A stretch of 14,135 bases of DNA, from NCBI GenBank assembly GCA_964550165.1, contig CAZJYC010000061.1:1-14135 (forward strand). The letters are read 5' to 3'. Positions 1 to 7,272 of the stretch are shown here, one piece after another (position 1 is the stretch's first letter; each line of letters opens with the position of its first letter). The notes under the pieces were generated by a model. That model worked only from the letters and a program-made list of their open reading frames with translations, was not told the DNA's origin and did no database searches. This DNA is from CAZJYC01 sp964550165 (GTDB lineage: Bacteria; Acidobacteriota; Aminicenantia; Aminicenantales; Aminicenantaceae). The translations under genes were made by a program, and so were the position numbers.

Positions 1-310
1 CATGGGCTTCGGAGGAACGGAAACCAGCGCTTCCGCTCCTCTCTCTATCAAATCTTTTTTCTGATCAAGGAAAAAAGATGCTTCCTCGGACAATCGAGTC
101 AATAGTCAATTTTAGAAGAGAGAAGGGCTTTGTCCTTAAATGAAATGGCCAGCGGCAGCGTTCCCCTTGAACGGGGAGGCCTTCCGCTTTCGGCGTGAAA
201 CACAATAGCGAAATGCCTCAAGATCCAGGAGGGCTCAATGTCCAACTCACTGAGGACTTCAACAGGCTGATACTCAGGTGCATGGAGCAGGAAGAGTGAA
301 TGGGTTTCTT
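1..310. other. Left-edge region without a secure gene
   Basis: Three frames are open from the left edge, so none can be called. On the plus strand, positions 2-64 read as a short tail containing GFGGT, a string also found near the C-terminus of beta-ketoacyl synthases, ending in TGA. Another plus frame is open to about 143. On the minus strand, a frame is open from 105 to the edge with possible TTG starts near 102, but no Shine-Dalgarno is seen. Structures: an imperfect 10-bp hairpin (arms 13-22 and 31-40, one mismatch), a perfect 10-bp inverted repeat (52-61 with 70-79, 8-nt loop), and a 5-bp GC stem (162-166 with 173-177). None has the stem-plus-T-tract form of a clear terminator for the minus-strand gene ending at 311. 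Confidence 0.3.
52..79. repeat. Perfect 10-bp inverted repeat
   Basis: ATCTTTTTTC at 52-61 is the exact reverse complement of GAAAAAAGAT at 70-79, separated by 8 nt that contain TGATCA. The stem is AT-rich, so it could act as a weak bidirectional terminator or a protein-binding palindrome. No function is shown. Confidence 0.4.
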
Positions 311-1423
311 TTAATTTTTCGATTGAGGAGAAGAACTTGGATTTCTCTCGCGAGTCTTATTCACGAATTCAAAAGCTTTTTGACGCTCTCCATTCTTCAT
401 CAAAACAGCGAATTTATAGTTATAGGCTCTTTCGTATTGTGGGTTGACCTCAATGGCTTTCTCAAAATATTCGACAGCTTTCTGCAGATGGCCGAGCCTG
501 TAAAACGCAACACCGGTGTTGCTGAAAGCCACCGCATAATTGGGATTCAGAGCAACAGCTTGCTCATAATAGCCCATCGCCAGATCCAATTTTCCCTGCC
601 TGGCGTAGGCCGCGCCCAAATTGTTAAAAGCCTCGGCATAGTTTGGGTTTAATTCAACGGCTTGTCCAAAAAATTCCGCAGCCTTCTTATAGTCCCCTTT
701 GTCAAACCAGGCTGCGCCCAGATTGCAGAACTGAATGGCCTCGAACTCATTCTCGCTCAGAATCTTTGGATAGCCGCAGTCGTCCGGGATATTAAGCCAT
801 TCTCGGTAAAAATCATCATCCTTTTCTGCTCCCAAGGTCGGCTCCCAATAAAACCTTGTGCTGTCATCCAGCCTGCAGACCAGGAAAAGGTGATTGGAGG
901 CATAAACCGGCGCCAGGGACAGGCCTAAGCGCTCGCCAGCAACGAGATAAAGAGAAGAGTAATCATCGCAATCGATAAGCCGTTTTCCGTCTTTCTGCCT
1001 CTTCAATCCTTCGATCAGAAGAATGTTTTTTCTGTATTCAAAATTGCCTTCTTTCTTCAAGACACTGCCGATTGTTTTCAGCGTTTCAATCGCCTCTTTT
1101 TTGTTGTATTTGGACTTGGGCTTGACTTTTTTTTCTATCTTTCCGTACAAACGGTCGAGGGTGCGGTAGGAAAGGGCCGGATTCCCAAAATCCTTCTGGA
1201 GCTCTAAGGATTTACGGATATTAACTTCATACTTGAACGGCTGGCCGGCCTGGATCTGCCTGGACATGTTTTCCAGGGCACTCTCTTCAGCATAAGCAGC
1301 TTGGGGCACAAGAAAAATTTCTGAGGCTTGCTCAATGAGAATTGTTACGAAGAATAAGAAAGAAAATCTGGCCATCACCTCCAGCGTTTTTTTTATCCTC
1401 CCGTTACCCTCTTTGTGCCTCAT
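311..1423 (-). CDS. Exported transglutaminase-like and TPR-repeat protein
   Basis: A 370-residue protein. The N-terminus has basic residues, then a hydrophobic stretch (about 19-40) and a likely signal peptidase site after AYA (residue 45), so it is probably periplasmic. Residues about 75-215 resemble a transglutaminase/SirB1-like fold: Cys152 in DCDDYS, His178 in SNHLF and Glu194 in YWEPT are in the order and context of a Cys-His-acid triad. Four 34-residue TPRs follow at about 229-262, 263-296, 297-330 and 331-364, each ending in an NP-type turn (LNPNY, VNPQY). The start at 1423 has GGGGAAG upstream; Met17 is an alternative, with GGAGGTG almost touching it. It is transcribed divergently from the activator gene and has no close partner on its strand. 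Whether the triad is catalytic or a structural relic is not known, and the substrate is unknown. Signal peptide and TPR calls are firm; the enzyme-like fold is moderately sure. Confidence 0.85.
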   Translation of the reverse strand: MRHKEGNGRIKKTLEVMARFSFLFFVTILIEQASEIFLVPQAAYAEESALENMSRQIQAGQPFKYEVNIRKSLELQKDFGNPALSYRTLDRLYGKIEKKVKPKSKYNKKEAIETLKTIGSVLKKEGNFEYRKNILLIEGLKRQKDGKRLIDCDDYSSLYLVAGERLGLSLAPVYASNHLFLVCRLDDSTRFYWEPTLGAEKDDDFYREWLNIPDDCGYPKILSENEFEAIQFCNLGAAWFDKGDYKKAAEFFGQAVELNPNYAEAFNNLGAAYARQGKLDLAMGYYEQAVALNPNYAVAFSNTGVAFYRLGHLQKAVEYFEKAIEVNPQYERAYNYKFAVLMKNGERQKAFEFVNKTRERNPSSSPQSKN

Positions 1424-1760
1424 CTTGCTTTCTTCCCCAATATAGAATTTAAGCCCAGAAACCGTTCTGTAAATCGCCTGACAGGATGAATCTTGGAATG
1501 ATTTTTCTCCCTCCCGGCCCTACCCCGGAGGAGGATTGACAGTCACCGTTTCTGACAATGTGGTGTTGAGTTAAGGCGCGGAGATGAGGATTCAGGACAA
1601 CGGGCATATTTCTTGCATGTTGAAAAAATGAATCCTCTTCAGGGGATGATCGGCTTGTCAGGAGGCAAAGTGTTGTGTTAGCATTATTTCAAAATGATAA
1701 ATCTTCTATTTGTCAGCAACATCTCCTGCCGATATTTCGTATGATGAATTGGAGTGAAAA
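1424..1760. other. Divergent intergenic region
   Basis: This 337-bp gap separates the minus-strand TPR gene from the plus-strand activator gene. It contains a sigma-54 type promoter at 1602-1618 (listed separately) and a small TGAC-A-GTCA palindrome at 1537-1545. A TTGACA-like hexamer at 1536-1541 lacks a -10 box at 16-18 bp. No match to the 15-bp palindrome found upstream of the receptor was seen here. No clear promoter for the minus-strand gene was identified. Confidence 0.6.
1602..1618 (+). promoter_or_regulatory. Sigma-54 (-24/-12) promoter upstream of the activator gene
   Basis: The sequence gGGCATATTTCTTGCAt has the GG (1603-1604) and GC (1615-1616) dinucleotides separated by exactly 10 nt, with TTGCA at -12. 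It fits consensus TGGCAC-N5-TTGCW at most positions; the mismatches are G for T before GG and T for C at the sixth base. Transcription would start near 1628, about 133 nt before the activator start codon. Together with the encoded sigma-54 activator this suggests autoregulation (inference). Confidence 0.6.
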
Positions 1761-3638
1761 ATGCCTTTTTTGATTTTGCAGAAGGATGAGGCTCAAGTCA
1801 GAAGCTTTCCGCTCAATAAACCCAGGACAACCATCGGCAGAAAACCCGCCAATGATATTACCCTCATCGACCCGTTTGTCTCCCGCGACCATGCTGAGAT
1901 CATAGGCCTGGAAGACGGAAGCTACGAGATCCACGACATCGGCGCCAAATATCCTGTGCGGGTCAACGGAGAGATCATCTCCCGTCATAAACTCGAAGAA
2001 GGGGATGAGATAAAAATAGGGGACTGCCTGCTAATTTTTAGATCCGAAAATATCTGTTCCGCCATTCAGGTCGAGTTTCTGAACAACGAGGAATTGCCGC
2101 AGGAACCGATGGAAGTCGCTTCCTTTGAAACAAGAAAAATTGTGCCTTTCTCCCTCAAAGAATTGACCACCGGGGACCTCTTGTCGCTCCAGAGAGACCA
2201 TCAGAGGTTGATGATCCTTTATGAATTCAGCAAAGCAGTCAATTTGAGCCTGGAAGATCCAGATTATCTGTTGAACGAAATTCTGAGCTCAGCCTTCAGA
2301 ACTCTGGATGCAGAAAGAGGTTTTATTGCCTTGATCAGCAAAGACACAGGGGAACTGACCTGCGAGCTCGCCCGCGACAATTCCGGCGCCCTTGAGATGG
2401 AGAAGCTGCAGGTCAGCCGAACGATCGTCCATAAGGCGCTCAAGGATGGCATTTCCATACTGACCCGCAATGCCCTCAAGGACAGCCTTTTTGGCCAGGC
2501 GGAAAGCGTCAAGGAATACAACATCCGCTCAGCGATGTGCGTTCCCCTTCTTTTTCAAGATAGTATTCTGGGAGTTGTCTATTTGGATAACCGGGCTTCT
2601 ACAGGAAGCTTCTCTCAAGAAGACCTGATTTTCCTGACAGCCATGTGCAACCAGGCAGCCATTGCCTTAGGAAATGCTTATCTCCACCGGCAAGTCGTTC
2701 AGGAGAACATCCGCCTGAAAGATGAGATGAAGCCGAAGTTCCAAATCGCCGGAGAGTCAGAACAGATGAAGACTGTTTTCAATGCGATAAAAAAAGTTGC
2801 GCCCTCAGACATAACGGTTCTCATCCAGGGTGAAACAGGAACAGGCAAGGAGCTTTTGGCAAAAGCCATCCATTCTCTCTCCCCGCGCAGCGATAAACCT
2901 TTTGTCGCTGTCAATTGTGCGGCCATCCCCAAGGAGTTGATCGAGAGCGAACTGTTCGGTCATGAAAAAGGAGCCTTTACCGGTGCCATCAGCGACCGGA
3001 TCGGGAAATTCCAGATGGCGGAAGGCGGCACAGCCTTCCTTGACGAGATCGGGGATATGAGCCTGGATACACAGGCCAAAGTGCTCCGGATACTCGAGGA
3101 CAAAGAACTTCAGCGTGTTGGCGGCATCAAAACCATCAACGTGGATGTCCGGGTTATTGCGGCCACAAACAAAGACCTGAAAATGGAGGTCGAGCAGAGG
3201 AGCTTCCGCGAGGACCTCTATTACCGGCTGAACGTGGTGCCGATCGACCTTCCGCCGCTTCGCGACCGCAAGGAAGATATCATCCCCTTGACTGAATACT
3301 TCATGGCAGGCCGGATGAAAAAAATCTCGTCCAGAGCAAAGCAGCTCTTGCTGTCTTATCACTGGCCCGGCAATGTGAGAGAGCTGAAAAACTGCATAGA
3401 CCGTGCTCTTGTCCTGGGCGATGGTGAGGTCATCCAGCCTGAAGATTTGCCCCACAACATTCGAATCGGAGGGAAGGCAATTCCCGCCCCTCTTGAAGCT
3501 CTTGAGCATGTGGAGGCAGACCATATTGTCAGGATGCTCAGGCATACCAGCTGGAACAAGAGCGAGGCTGTAAGAATTTTGGGGATTACCCGCCAGACTC
3601 TGGATAACAAAATCAAGAAGTATAAAATCAAGAAATAA
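1761..3638 (+). CDS. Sigma-54-dependent transcriptional activator, FHA-GAF-AAA+-Fis
   Basis: A 625-residue bacterial enhancer-binding protein that should remodel sigma-54 RNA polymerase by ATP hydrolysis. Domains in order: FHA about 20-93 (TTIGR 23-27, SRDHAEI 41-47), GAF about 160-305, AAA+ about 327-555, Fis-type helix-turn-helix about 580-622. The ATPase is complete: Walker A GETGTGKE 357-364, sigma-54 contact loop GAFTGA 404-409, Walker B FLDEI 426-430, sensor I AATN 467-470, arginine-finger segment FREDLYYRL 482-490, WPGNVREL 535-542. The start has GGAGTG at 1751-1756. No receiver domain is present. Control is therefore expected through the GAF (small ligand) and the FHA (phosphothreonine peptide), as in the FHA-type activators known from myxobacteria. 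It lies downstream of one sigma-54 promoter and upstream of another, the one serving the receptor gene. A transmembrane Ser/Thr kinase gene follows the receptor. Assignment is very sure; target and signal are inferred. Confidence 0.97.
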   Translation: MPFLILQKDEAQVRSFPLNKPRTTIGRKPANDITLIDPFVSRDHAEIIGLEDGSYEIHDIGAKYPVRVNGEIISRHKLEEGDEIKIGDCLLIFRSENICSAIQVEFLNNEELPQEPMEVASFETRKIVPFSLKELTTGDLLSLQRDHQRLMILYEFSKAVNLSLEDPDYLLNEILSSAFRTLDAERGFIALISKDTGELTCELARDNSGALEMEKLQVSRTIVHKALKDGISILTRNALKDSLFGQAESVKEYNIRSAMCVPLLFQDSILGVVYLDNRASTGSFSQEDLIFLTAMCNQAAIALGNAYLHRQVVQENIRLKDEMKPKFQIAGESEQMKTVFNAIKKVAPSDITVLIQGETGTGKELLAKAIHSLSPRSDKPFVAVNCAAIPKELIESELFGHEKGAFTGAISDRIGKFQMAEGGTAFLDEIGDMSLDTQAKVLRILEDKELQRVGGIKTINVDVRVIAATNKDLKMEVEQRSFREDLYYRLNVVPIDLPPLRDRKEDIIPLTEYFMAGRMKKISSRAKQLLLSYHWPGNVRELKNCIDRALVLGDGEVIQPEDLPHNIRIGGKAIPAPLEALEHVEADHIVRMLRHTSWNKSEAVRILGITRQTLDNKIKKYKIKK

Positions 3639-3659
3639 AGAGGACAGTTTTTCCAAAGC

Positions 3660-3674
3660 GTATGAAAATTAGAC
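3660..3674 (+). promoter_or_regulatory. Candidate activator-binding site, distal copy
   Basis: GTATGAAAATTAGAC matches the perfect palindrome at 3752-3766 at 13 of 15 positions; the right half and spacer are identical. Its centre is about 278 bp upstream of the predicted sigma-54 start point and it begins 22 bp past the activator stop codon. Role as enhancer site is inferred from similarity and position. Confidence 0.5.
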
Positions 3675-3751
3675 ATTCCATCTTTTCTTCCTTTTATTTC
3701 TTTTCTTTTTAATAAGTTCTAACTCGAATCTTTTTCGCTCTGCAACCATTT

Positions 3752-3766
3752 GTCTAAAAATTAGAC
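3752..3766 (+). promoter_or_regulatory. Candidate activator-binding site, proximal palindrome
   Basis: GTCTAA-AAA-TTAGAC is a perfect 6-bp inverted repeat with a 3-nt spacer. Its centre (3759) is about 186 bp upstream of the predicted start point, within the usual 80-200 bp range for sigma-54 enhancers. It is repeated imperfectly 92 bp upstream. The Fis-type domain of the adjacent activator is the obvious candidate binder (inference). Confidence 0.55.
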
Positions 3767-3918
3767 GAACGGACTTTTTCTTATGTTTCTGGGCCTCTTT
3801 AGGAATCTATAATACATAAAAACGTCTTCATCCCATTTCCAGGGGAAATTACAGCTTTTTCAAGAGTAAAGGGCTATTTTTTGGCATTTCTCGGTGATTT
3901 TATTTCCGTAAATCAAGA

Positions 3919-3935
3919 TGGCACTGTTCTTGCTT
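3919..3935 (+). promoter_or_regulatory. Sigma-54 (-24/-12) promoter of the receptor gene
   Basis: TGGCACTGTTCTTGCTT matches the consensus TGGCAC-N5-TTGCW completely: GG at 3920-3921 and GC at 3932-3933 with 10 nt between. The start point should be near 3945, giving a leader of about 290 nt before the receptor start codon at 4233. This is the strongest promoter signal in the window and ties the receptor gene to a sigma-54 activator. Confidence 0.88.
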
Positions 3936-3981
3936 AATAAAGAGTTAAAAAGTTGAAAACCATGAAGATTGAGACGGTCGA

Positions 3982-4236
3982 ATGAGCAGAGCACAAGAAA
4001 AATCACTCCTGAAAATCACATTTATGTGTGACGACAGGGGCAGGCGGGCTCCATCTATTCGGACTGAGACAATGCCAAAAAAATCCACGGCCAGCGGTTA
4101 TGCGGCGAAAAAAAATTTTTCTAAAGGAGGTGAGAATCGGGACGAAGCCATAAGAAAAATTGATTGGGAGGAGGAGCTAAGATATTTGCTCCTGAGCGAG
4201 GGTTATTTTTTCGCAATAAGGAGGTGGAATCAATGA
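3982..4236 (+). CDS. Possible leader ORF, 84 residues, coupled to the receptor gene
   Basis: This short frame begins 37 nt after the predicted sigma-54 start point and stops at TGA 4234-4236, giving an ATGA overlap with the receptor ATG at 4233, the usual geometry for translational coupling. The product would be basic and charged, with no recognised domain. There is no good Shine-Dalgarno before 3982; an in-frame ATG at 4072 is an alternative, also without one. A nearly full-length anti-16S match, AAAGGAGGTGA, lies inside the frame at 4123-4133 with no start codon at proper distance. It could be a true leader peptide, part of a structured leader RNA, or chance. I do not recognise the protein and rate its reality as low to moderate. 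Confidence 0.3.
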   Translation: MSRAQEKSLLKITFMCDDRGRRAPSIRTETMPKKSTASGYAAKKNFSKGGENRDEAIRKIDWEEELRYLLLSEGYFFAIRRWNQ

Positions 4237-7172
4237 AAAAAGCGATAATCCTCATCACGATTTTACTCTGCTTGTTCTTCCTGACAGGAATTTCCTCGGC
4301 TCAAGAATTTGGCGCGATTAGAGGCATAGTTAAAGATACAGGCGGCGAGCCTCTTCCTGGGATCAACGTCACTCTGAACGGATCCAAGATTGCTCCCATG
4401 TCAGCCGTCACCTCGCAGGGAGGAAATTTCCGCTTTCTAAACCTGCCTGTGGCAGATGATTATGTCCTGAAGCTTGAGCTTCCTGGCTTTAAAACCTATG
4501 TCCGGGAAAATCTGAGCGTGTCTTTCGGAAGAGACGTCAATCTGGATATCATCATGGAGCAGACAAAGCTCAGCGAAGAGGTTACGGTCGTGGCCGAAAA
4601 TCCGGTCATCGACACCAAAAAAGCTCAGGTGGGTGTCAATATCACCCAGGAAATGATCATGGACCTGCCTACAGCAAGGAACCCCTGGGTGATAATGTCC
4701 ATCATCCCCGGAATGCTGGTCGACAGGGAGGACATCGGAGGAAATGAAGGCGGACAGCAGTCCTCTTATTACGGCCATGGCTCTGCTGATGACGATAACA
4801 CCTGGAATATCGACGGAGCCAACATCACCGACAATTCGGCCCTGGGGGCAGCTCCCGCTTATGTCAATATCTCGGGCTATGAAGAGCTGCAGATCAACTA
4901 CGGCAATAACGACATCAAGTCGCAGACAGGCGGAGTCCAGATCAACATGGTTTCCAGGCGCGGCGGCAACAACTATTCCGGAATGTTCTACCTCGATGTC
5001 GAAAGAAAGGCCTGGCAGGCCGATAACGTTCCTGAGGAGCTGAAGGAACTCGGCTACACTGCAGCCGGTGTGAACAGGCTGTATCTCTATGGCGCCAATT
5101 TCGGCGGGCCTATCATCAAGGATAGAGCCTGGTTCTATGGTTCCTACGGGATCCAGGATATCGATGCTCTGACCCTGGCCGGGACATCGGATAAGACCTG
5201 GCTGGCTTCCGCATACCTCAGACTGGATGTCCATCCCACCGGCTCCACGCGGCTCAATGCCTTCCTCCAGTATGACAACAAGCAGAAATGGAACAGAGCT
5301 GACTGGGGCTATACCGTGCAGGCGCCTGAGACTTACTGGAACCAGGATGGCCCTGGCTACATCTGGAAAGGTGAAGCGGAGCAGATGTTCGGAAACCTGT
5401 ATCTCAACGTAAAGGTCATCTACACCGACGGAGGATTTTACCTCCATCCGGTTAATGAGCACACGGCAGACGGGTCTGGAGACTATGAGACATTCCTCTA
5501 TTACCCCACTTTCCGTTTGACTGGAAACATTGACGACTACGGAACCGACAGAAACCAGCTCAACCTCAGCTTCATGGGCAACTATTTTATGGAAAATGTC
5601 CTGGGCGCAAACCACGAATTCAAGTTTGGAGTCGATTATGTGACGGCTACGGTCACCACCTATGATTACTATGAAAGCAATTTAGTTCTCAACTACTACG
5701 GCCCCTCTGATTATCCCGTCCCCAACGGAGAATGGTGGGAAATCTGGCTCTTAAGGGATTATGTTGTGAATTATTCCTTTGCCCGCTATTCCGCATTTGT
5801 CCAGGACACCATGACTTTTGGCCGGTTGGCTCTCAATATTGGGTTGCGCTATGACCAGGAGCAGTCTCGTGGAGCAAAAAGCGATATTCCCGCTTCACTC
5901 TGGCTGCCGCAGTACATGCCTGCGCTCAGCATCGACGAGTTTGACCCTGGAGTGAAATGGAAGGTCTTCTCGCCCAGGTTCAGCCTTTCCTACGACATCT
6001 TTGGAACAGGAAAGGATGTCATCAAGCTTTCGGTCGCCCGCTACGGCTCTCAATCTGGATTCAATCTGGCAGACTTCAATAACCCGCTGGGCTGGACAGA
6101 GATCGATTTGCTCTGGCAGGATTTGAACGGAGACGGCCGCGTCACTTCGGATGAGATTTTCGGATATGACTATGACAATGAGCAATTGGTGGATCCGAAC
6201 AATCCCGATTACTGGCTGTGGAGCGCGAATGTCAATCCTGATGACCCGACTTCTCTTGAACCCGTAAACAAGTACGACCCTGATTACAACTCTCCGCTTC
6301 TCGATGAAATCAGCCTTTTTTACGAGAAAGAGCTCTTCGCAGACTTTGCCGCACGGCTGGAACTCTTCTACAAAAAGAGACACCGCCAAGCCTGGACGAG
6401 GTTCATGGCTCCTGACGGAACCCTGGATTCAGAAGACAACTATTATGTCGCCGGTCACGATGATACAGTCGACTATGACTATTACGGCCGCTATCAGAGT
6501 TATCCTTATCAGTACAGGACCAACCACAAGGAACGATATGACCGCTACCTTGGCGCCCAGCTTGTGTGGACAAAGAGGCTGTCGAACAAGTGGATGATGA
6601 GCGGCTCGTTCACCTATGCGGATTGGAAAAGATTTTACAAGGGTGAATATCTCGGCTATATCGGGGACATCGAGTACCGGCCAGTCAATGTCGGCTTAAA
6701 CAATGCAGAGTACTATGAGGGAGGAGTGGTTGCGCCTGAAAGCGGAGGTTCAGGAGTCAGAGGCATCTTTGTCAACTCCAGATGGCAGTTCAAGCTCTCC
6801 GGCCTCTACCAGTTGCCCTACGGAATCAACTTCAGCGGCGTGTTTATCGCCAGAGAAGGCTATGTCAAGCCGACTTACGTTCTGGTGAATATGCCCGGGA
6901 TGGGAGAGGAGCAGCTTTACGGAAGTCCGATCGGCGGAGGAAAGTTCGGAGATGAGCGGCTGCCGGCTTTCTGGGTGCTCAACCTGAGACTGGAGAAAGC
7001 CTTCAAGGTCTCAGAAACTTCCTATGTCACAATTTCTGCCGACGCCTTCAACCTCACCAACTCGGCTCATGCCCTGAAGAAGGAAACACAGATCGGCGCA
7101 GACAACTTTGACCAGGATCTCAGAATTCTTAACCCCAGAGTCTTCAGGTTCGCAGTCAGGTTCGATTTCTAG
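4233..7172 (+). CDS. TonB-dependent outer-membrane receptor, Oar-like, with N-terminal carboxypeptidase-regulatory domain
   Basis: A 979-residue outer-membrane transporter that would use TonB energy to import a ligand. The ATG at 4233 is chosen because AAGGAGGTGG at 4218-4227 precedes it and a clean signal peptide follows (MKKAIILIT..., cleavage near SSA|Q at residue 23); a longer reading back to 4164 needs a TTG and adds no signal. Domains: carboxypeptidase-regulatory-like beta-sandwich about 26-108, TonB plug about 118-245 (ENPVIDTKKAQVG, LPTARNPW), then a large beta-barrel to the last residue, ending in the aromatic FRFAVRFDF typical of outer-membrane insertion. Residues 630-642 fit a canonical EF-hand loop (DLNGDGRVTSDEI), probably in an outside loop. 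Expression should depend on sigma-54 through the promoter at 3919. Substrate is not readable from sequence; Oar-like receptors have been linked to peptides or protein export, and a prolyl oligopeptidase gene lies downstream, which is only weak context. Confidence 0.95.
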   Translation: MKKAIILITILLCLFFLTGISSAQEFGAIRGIVKDTGGEPLPGINVTLNGSKIAPMSAVTSQGGNFRFLNLPVADDYVLKLELPGFKTYVRENLSVSFGRDVNLDIIMEQTKLSEEVTVVAENPVIDTKKAQVGVNITQEMIMDLPTARNPWVIMSIIPGMLVDREDIGGNEGGQQSSYYGHGSADDDNTWNIDGANITDNSALGAAPAYVNISGYEELQINYGNNDIKSQTGGVQINMVSRRGGNNYSGMFYLDVERKAWQADNVPEELKELGYTAAGVNRLYLYGANFGGPIIKDRAWFYGSYGIQDIDALTLAGTSDKTWLASAYLRLDVHPTGSTRLNAFLQYDNKQKWNRADWGYTVQAPETYWNQDGPGYIWKGEAEQMFGNLYLNVKVIYTDGGFYLHPVNEHTADGSGDYETFLYYPTFRLTGNIDDYGTDRNQLNLSFMGNYFMENVLGANHEFKFGVDYVTATVTTYDYYESNLVLNYYGPSDYPVPNGEWWEIWLLRDYVVNYSFARYSAFVQDTMTFGRLALNIGLRYDQEQSRGAKSDIPASLWLPQYMPALSIDEFDPGVKWKVFSPRFSLSYDIFGTGKDVIKLSVARYGSQSGFNLADFNNPLGWTEIDLLWQDLNGDGRVTSDEIFGYDYDNEQLVDPNNPDYWLWSANVNPDDPTSLEPVNKYDPDYNSPLLDEISLFYEKELFADFAARLELFYKKRHRQAWTRFMAPDGTLDSEDNYYVAGHDDTVDYDYYGRYQSYPYQYRTNHKERYDRYLGAQLVWTKRLSNKWMMSGSFTYADWKRFYKGEYLGYIGDIEYRPVNVGLNNAEYYEGGVVAPESGGSGVRGIFVNSRWQFKLSGLYQLPYGINFSGVFIAREGYVKPTYVLVNMPGMGEEQLYGSPIGGGKFGDERLPAFWVLNLRLEKAFKVSETSYVTISADAFNLTNSAHALKKETQIGADNFDQDLRILNPRVFRFAVRFDF

Positions 7173-7184
7173 TTGAAAATGCAG

Positions 7185-7231
7185 GATCGGGGCCCCTTCC
7201 ACAACAAGCACGGAAGGGGCCTTCGATCTTT
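7185..7231 (+). terminator. Rho-independent terminator after the receptor gene
   Basis: A perfect 10-bp GC-rich stem, GGCCCCTTCC (7191-7200) with GGAAGGGGCC (7212-7221), is extended across a small internal loop by GATCG (7185-7189) with CGATC (7224-7228), then TTT. The T-run is short, so termination may be partial and some transcripts could continue into the kinase gene. Confidence 0.75.
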
Positions 7232-7272
7232 GGAGAAAAGAACGATCTCGTTGCCCAACACGAGGAGGAACC

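Larger units (their letters stand above)
3639..3981. other. Regulatory intergenic region before the receptor gene
   Basis: AT-rich gap after the activator gene. It holds two copies of a 15-bp palindromic site (3660-3674 and 3752-3766), a pyrimidine-rich tract (about 3679-3712), and a sigma-54 promoter at 3919-3935. No hairpin with a T-run marks the end of the activator gene, so read-through toward the receptor is possible. No convincing sigma-70 promoter was seen. Confidence 0.6.

Noticed and set aside
2805..3656. Minus-strand frame of 283 codons opposite the activator AAA+ region
   Set aside because: Antisense to invariant ATPase motifs with no protein features of its own.
4040..4110. Possible TPP or other riboswitch in the receptor leader (CTGAGA at about 4064-4069)
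   Set aside because: The other conserved TPP box (ACCTGA) and the required stems are missing; no other riboswitch class could be recognised.
4437..5615. Long minus-strand frame (392 codons) inside the receptor gene
   Set aside because: It is antisense to a well-supported receptor sequence, has no recognisable domain and no ribosome site; long antisense frames are common opposite such codon use.
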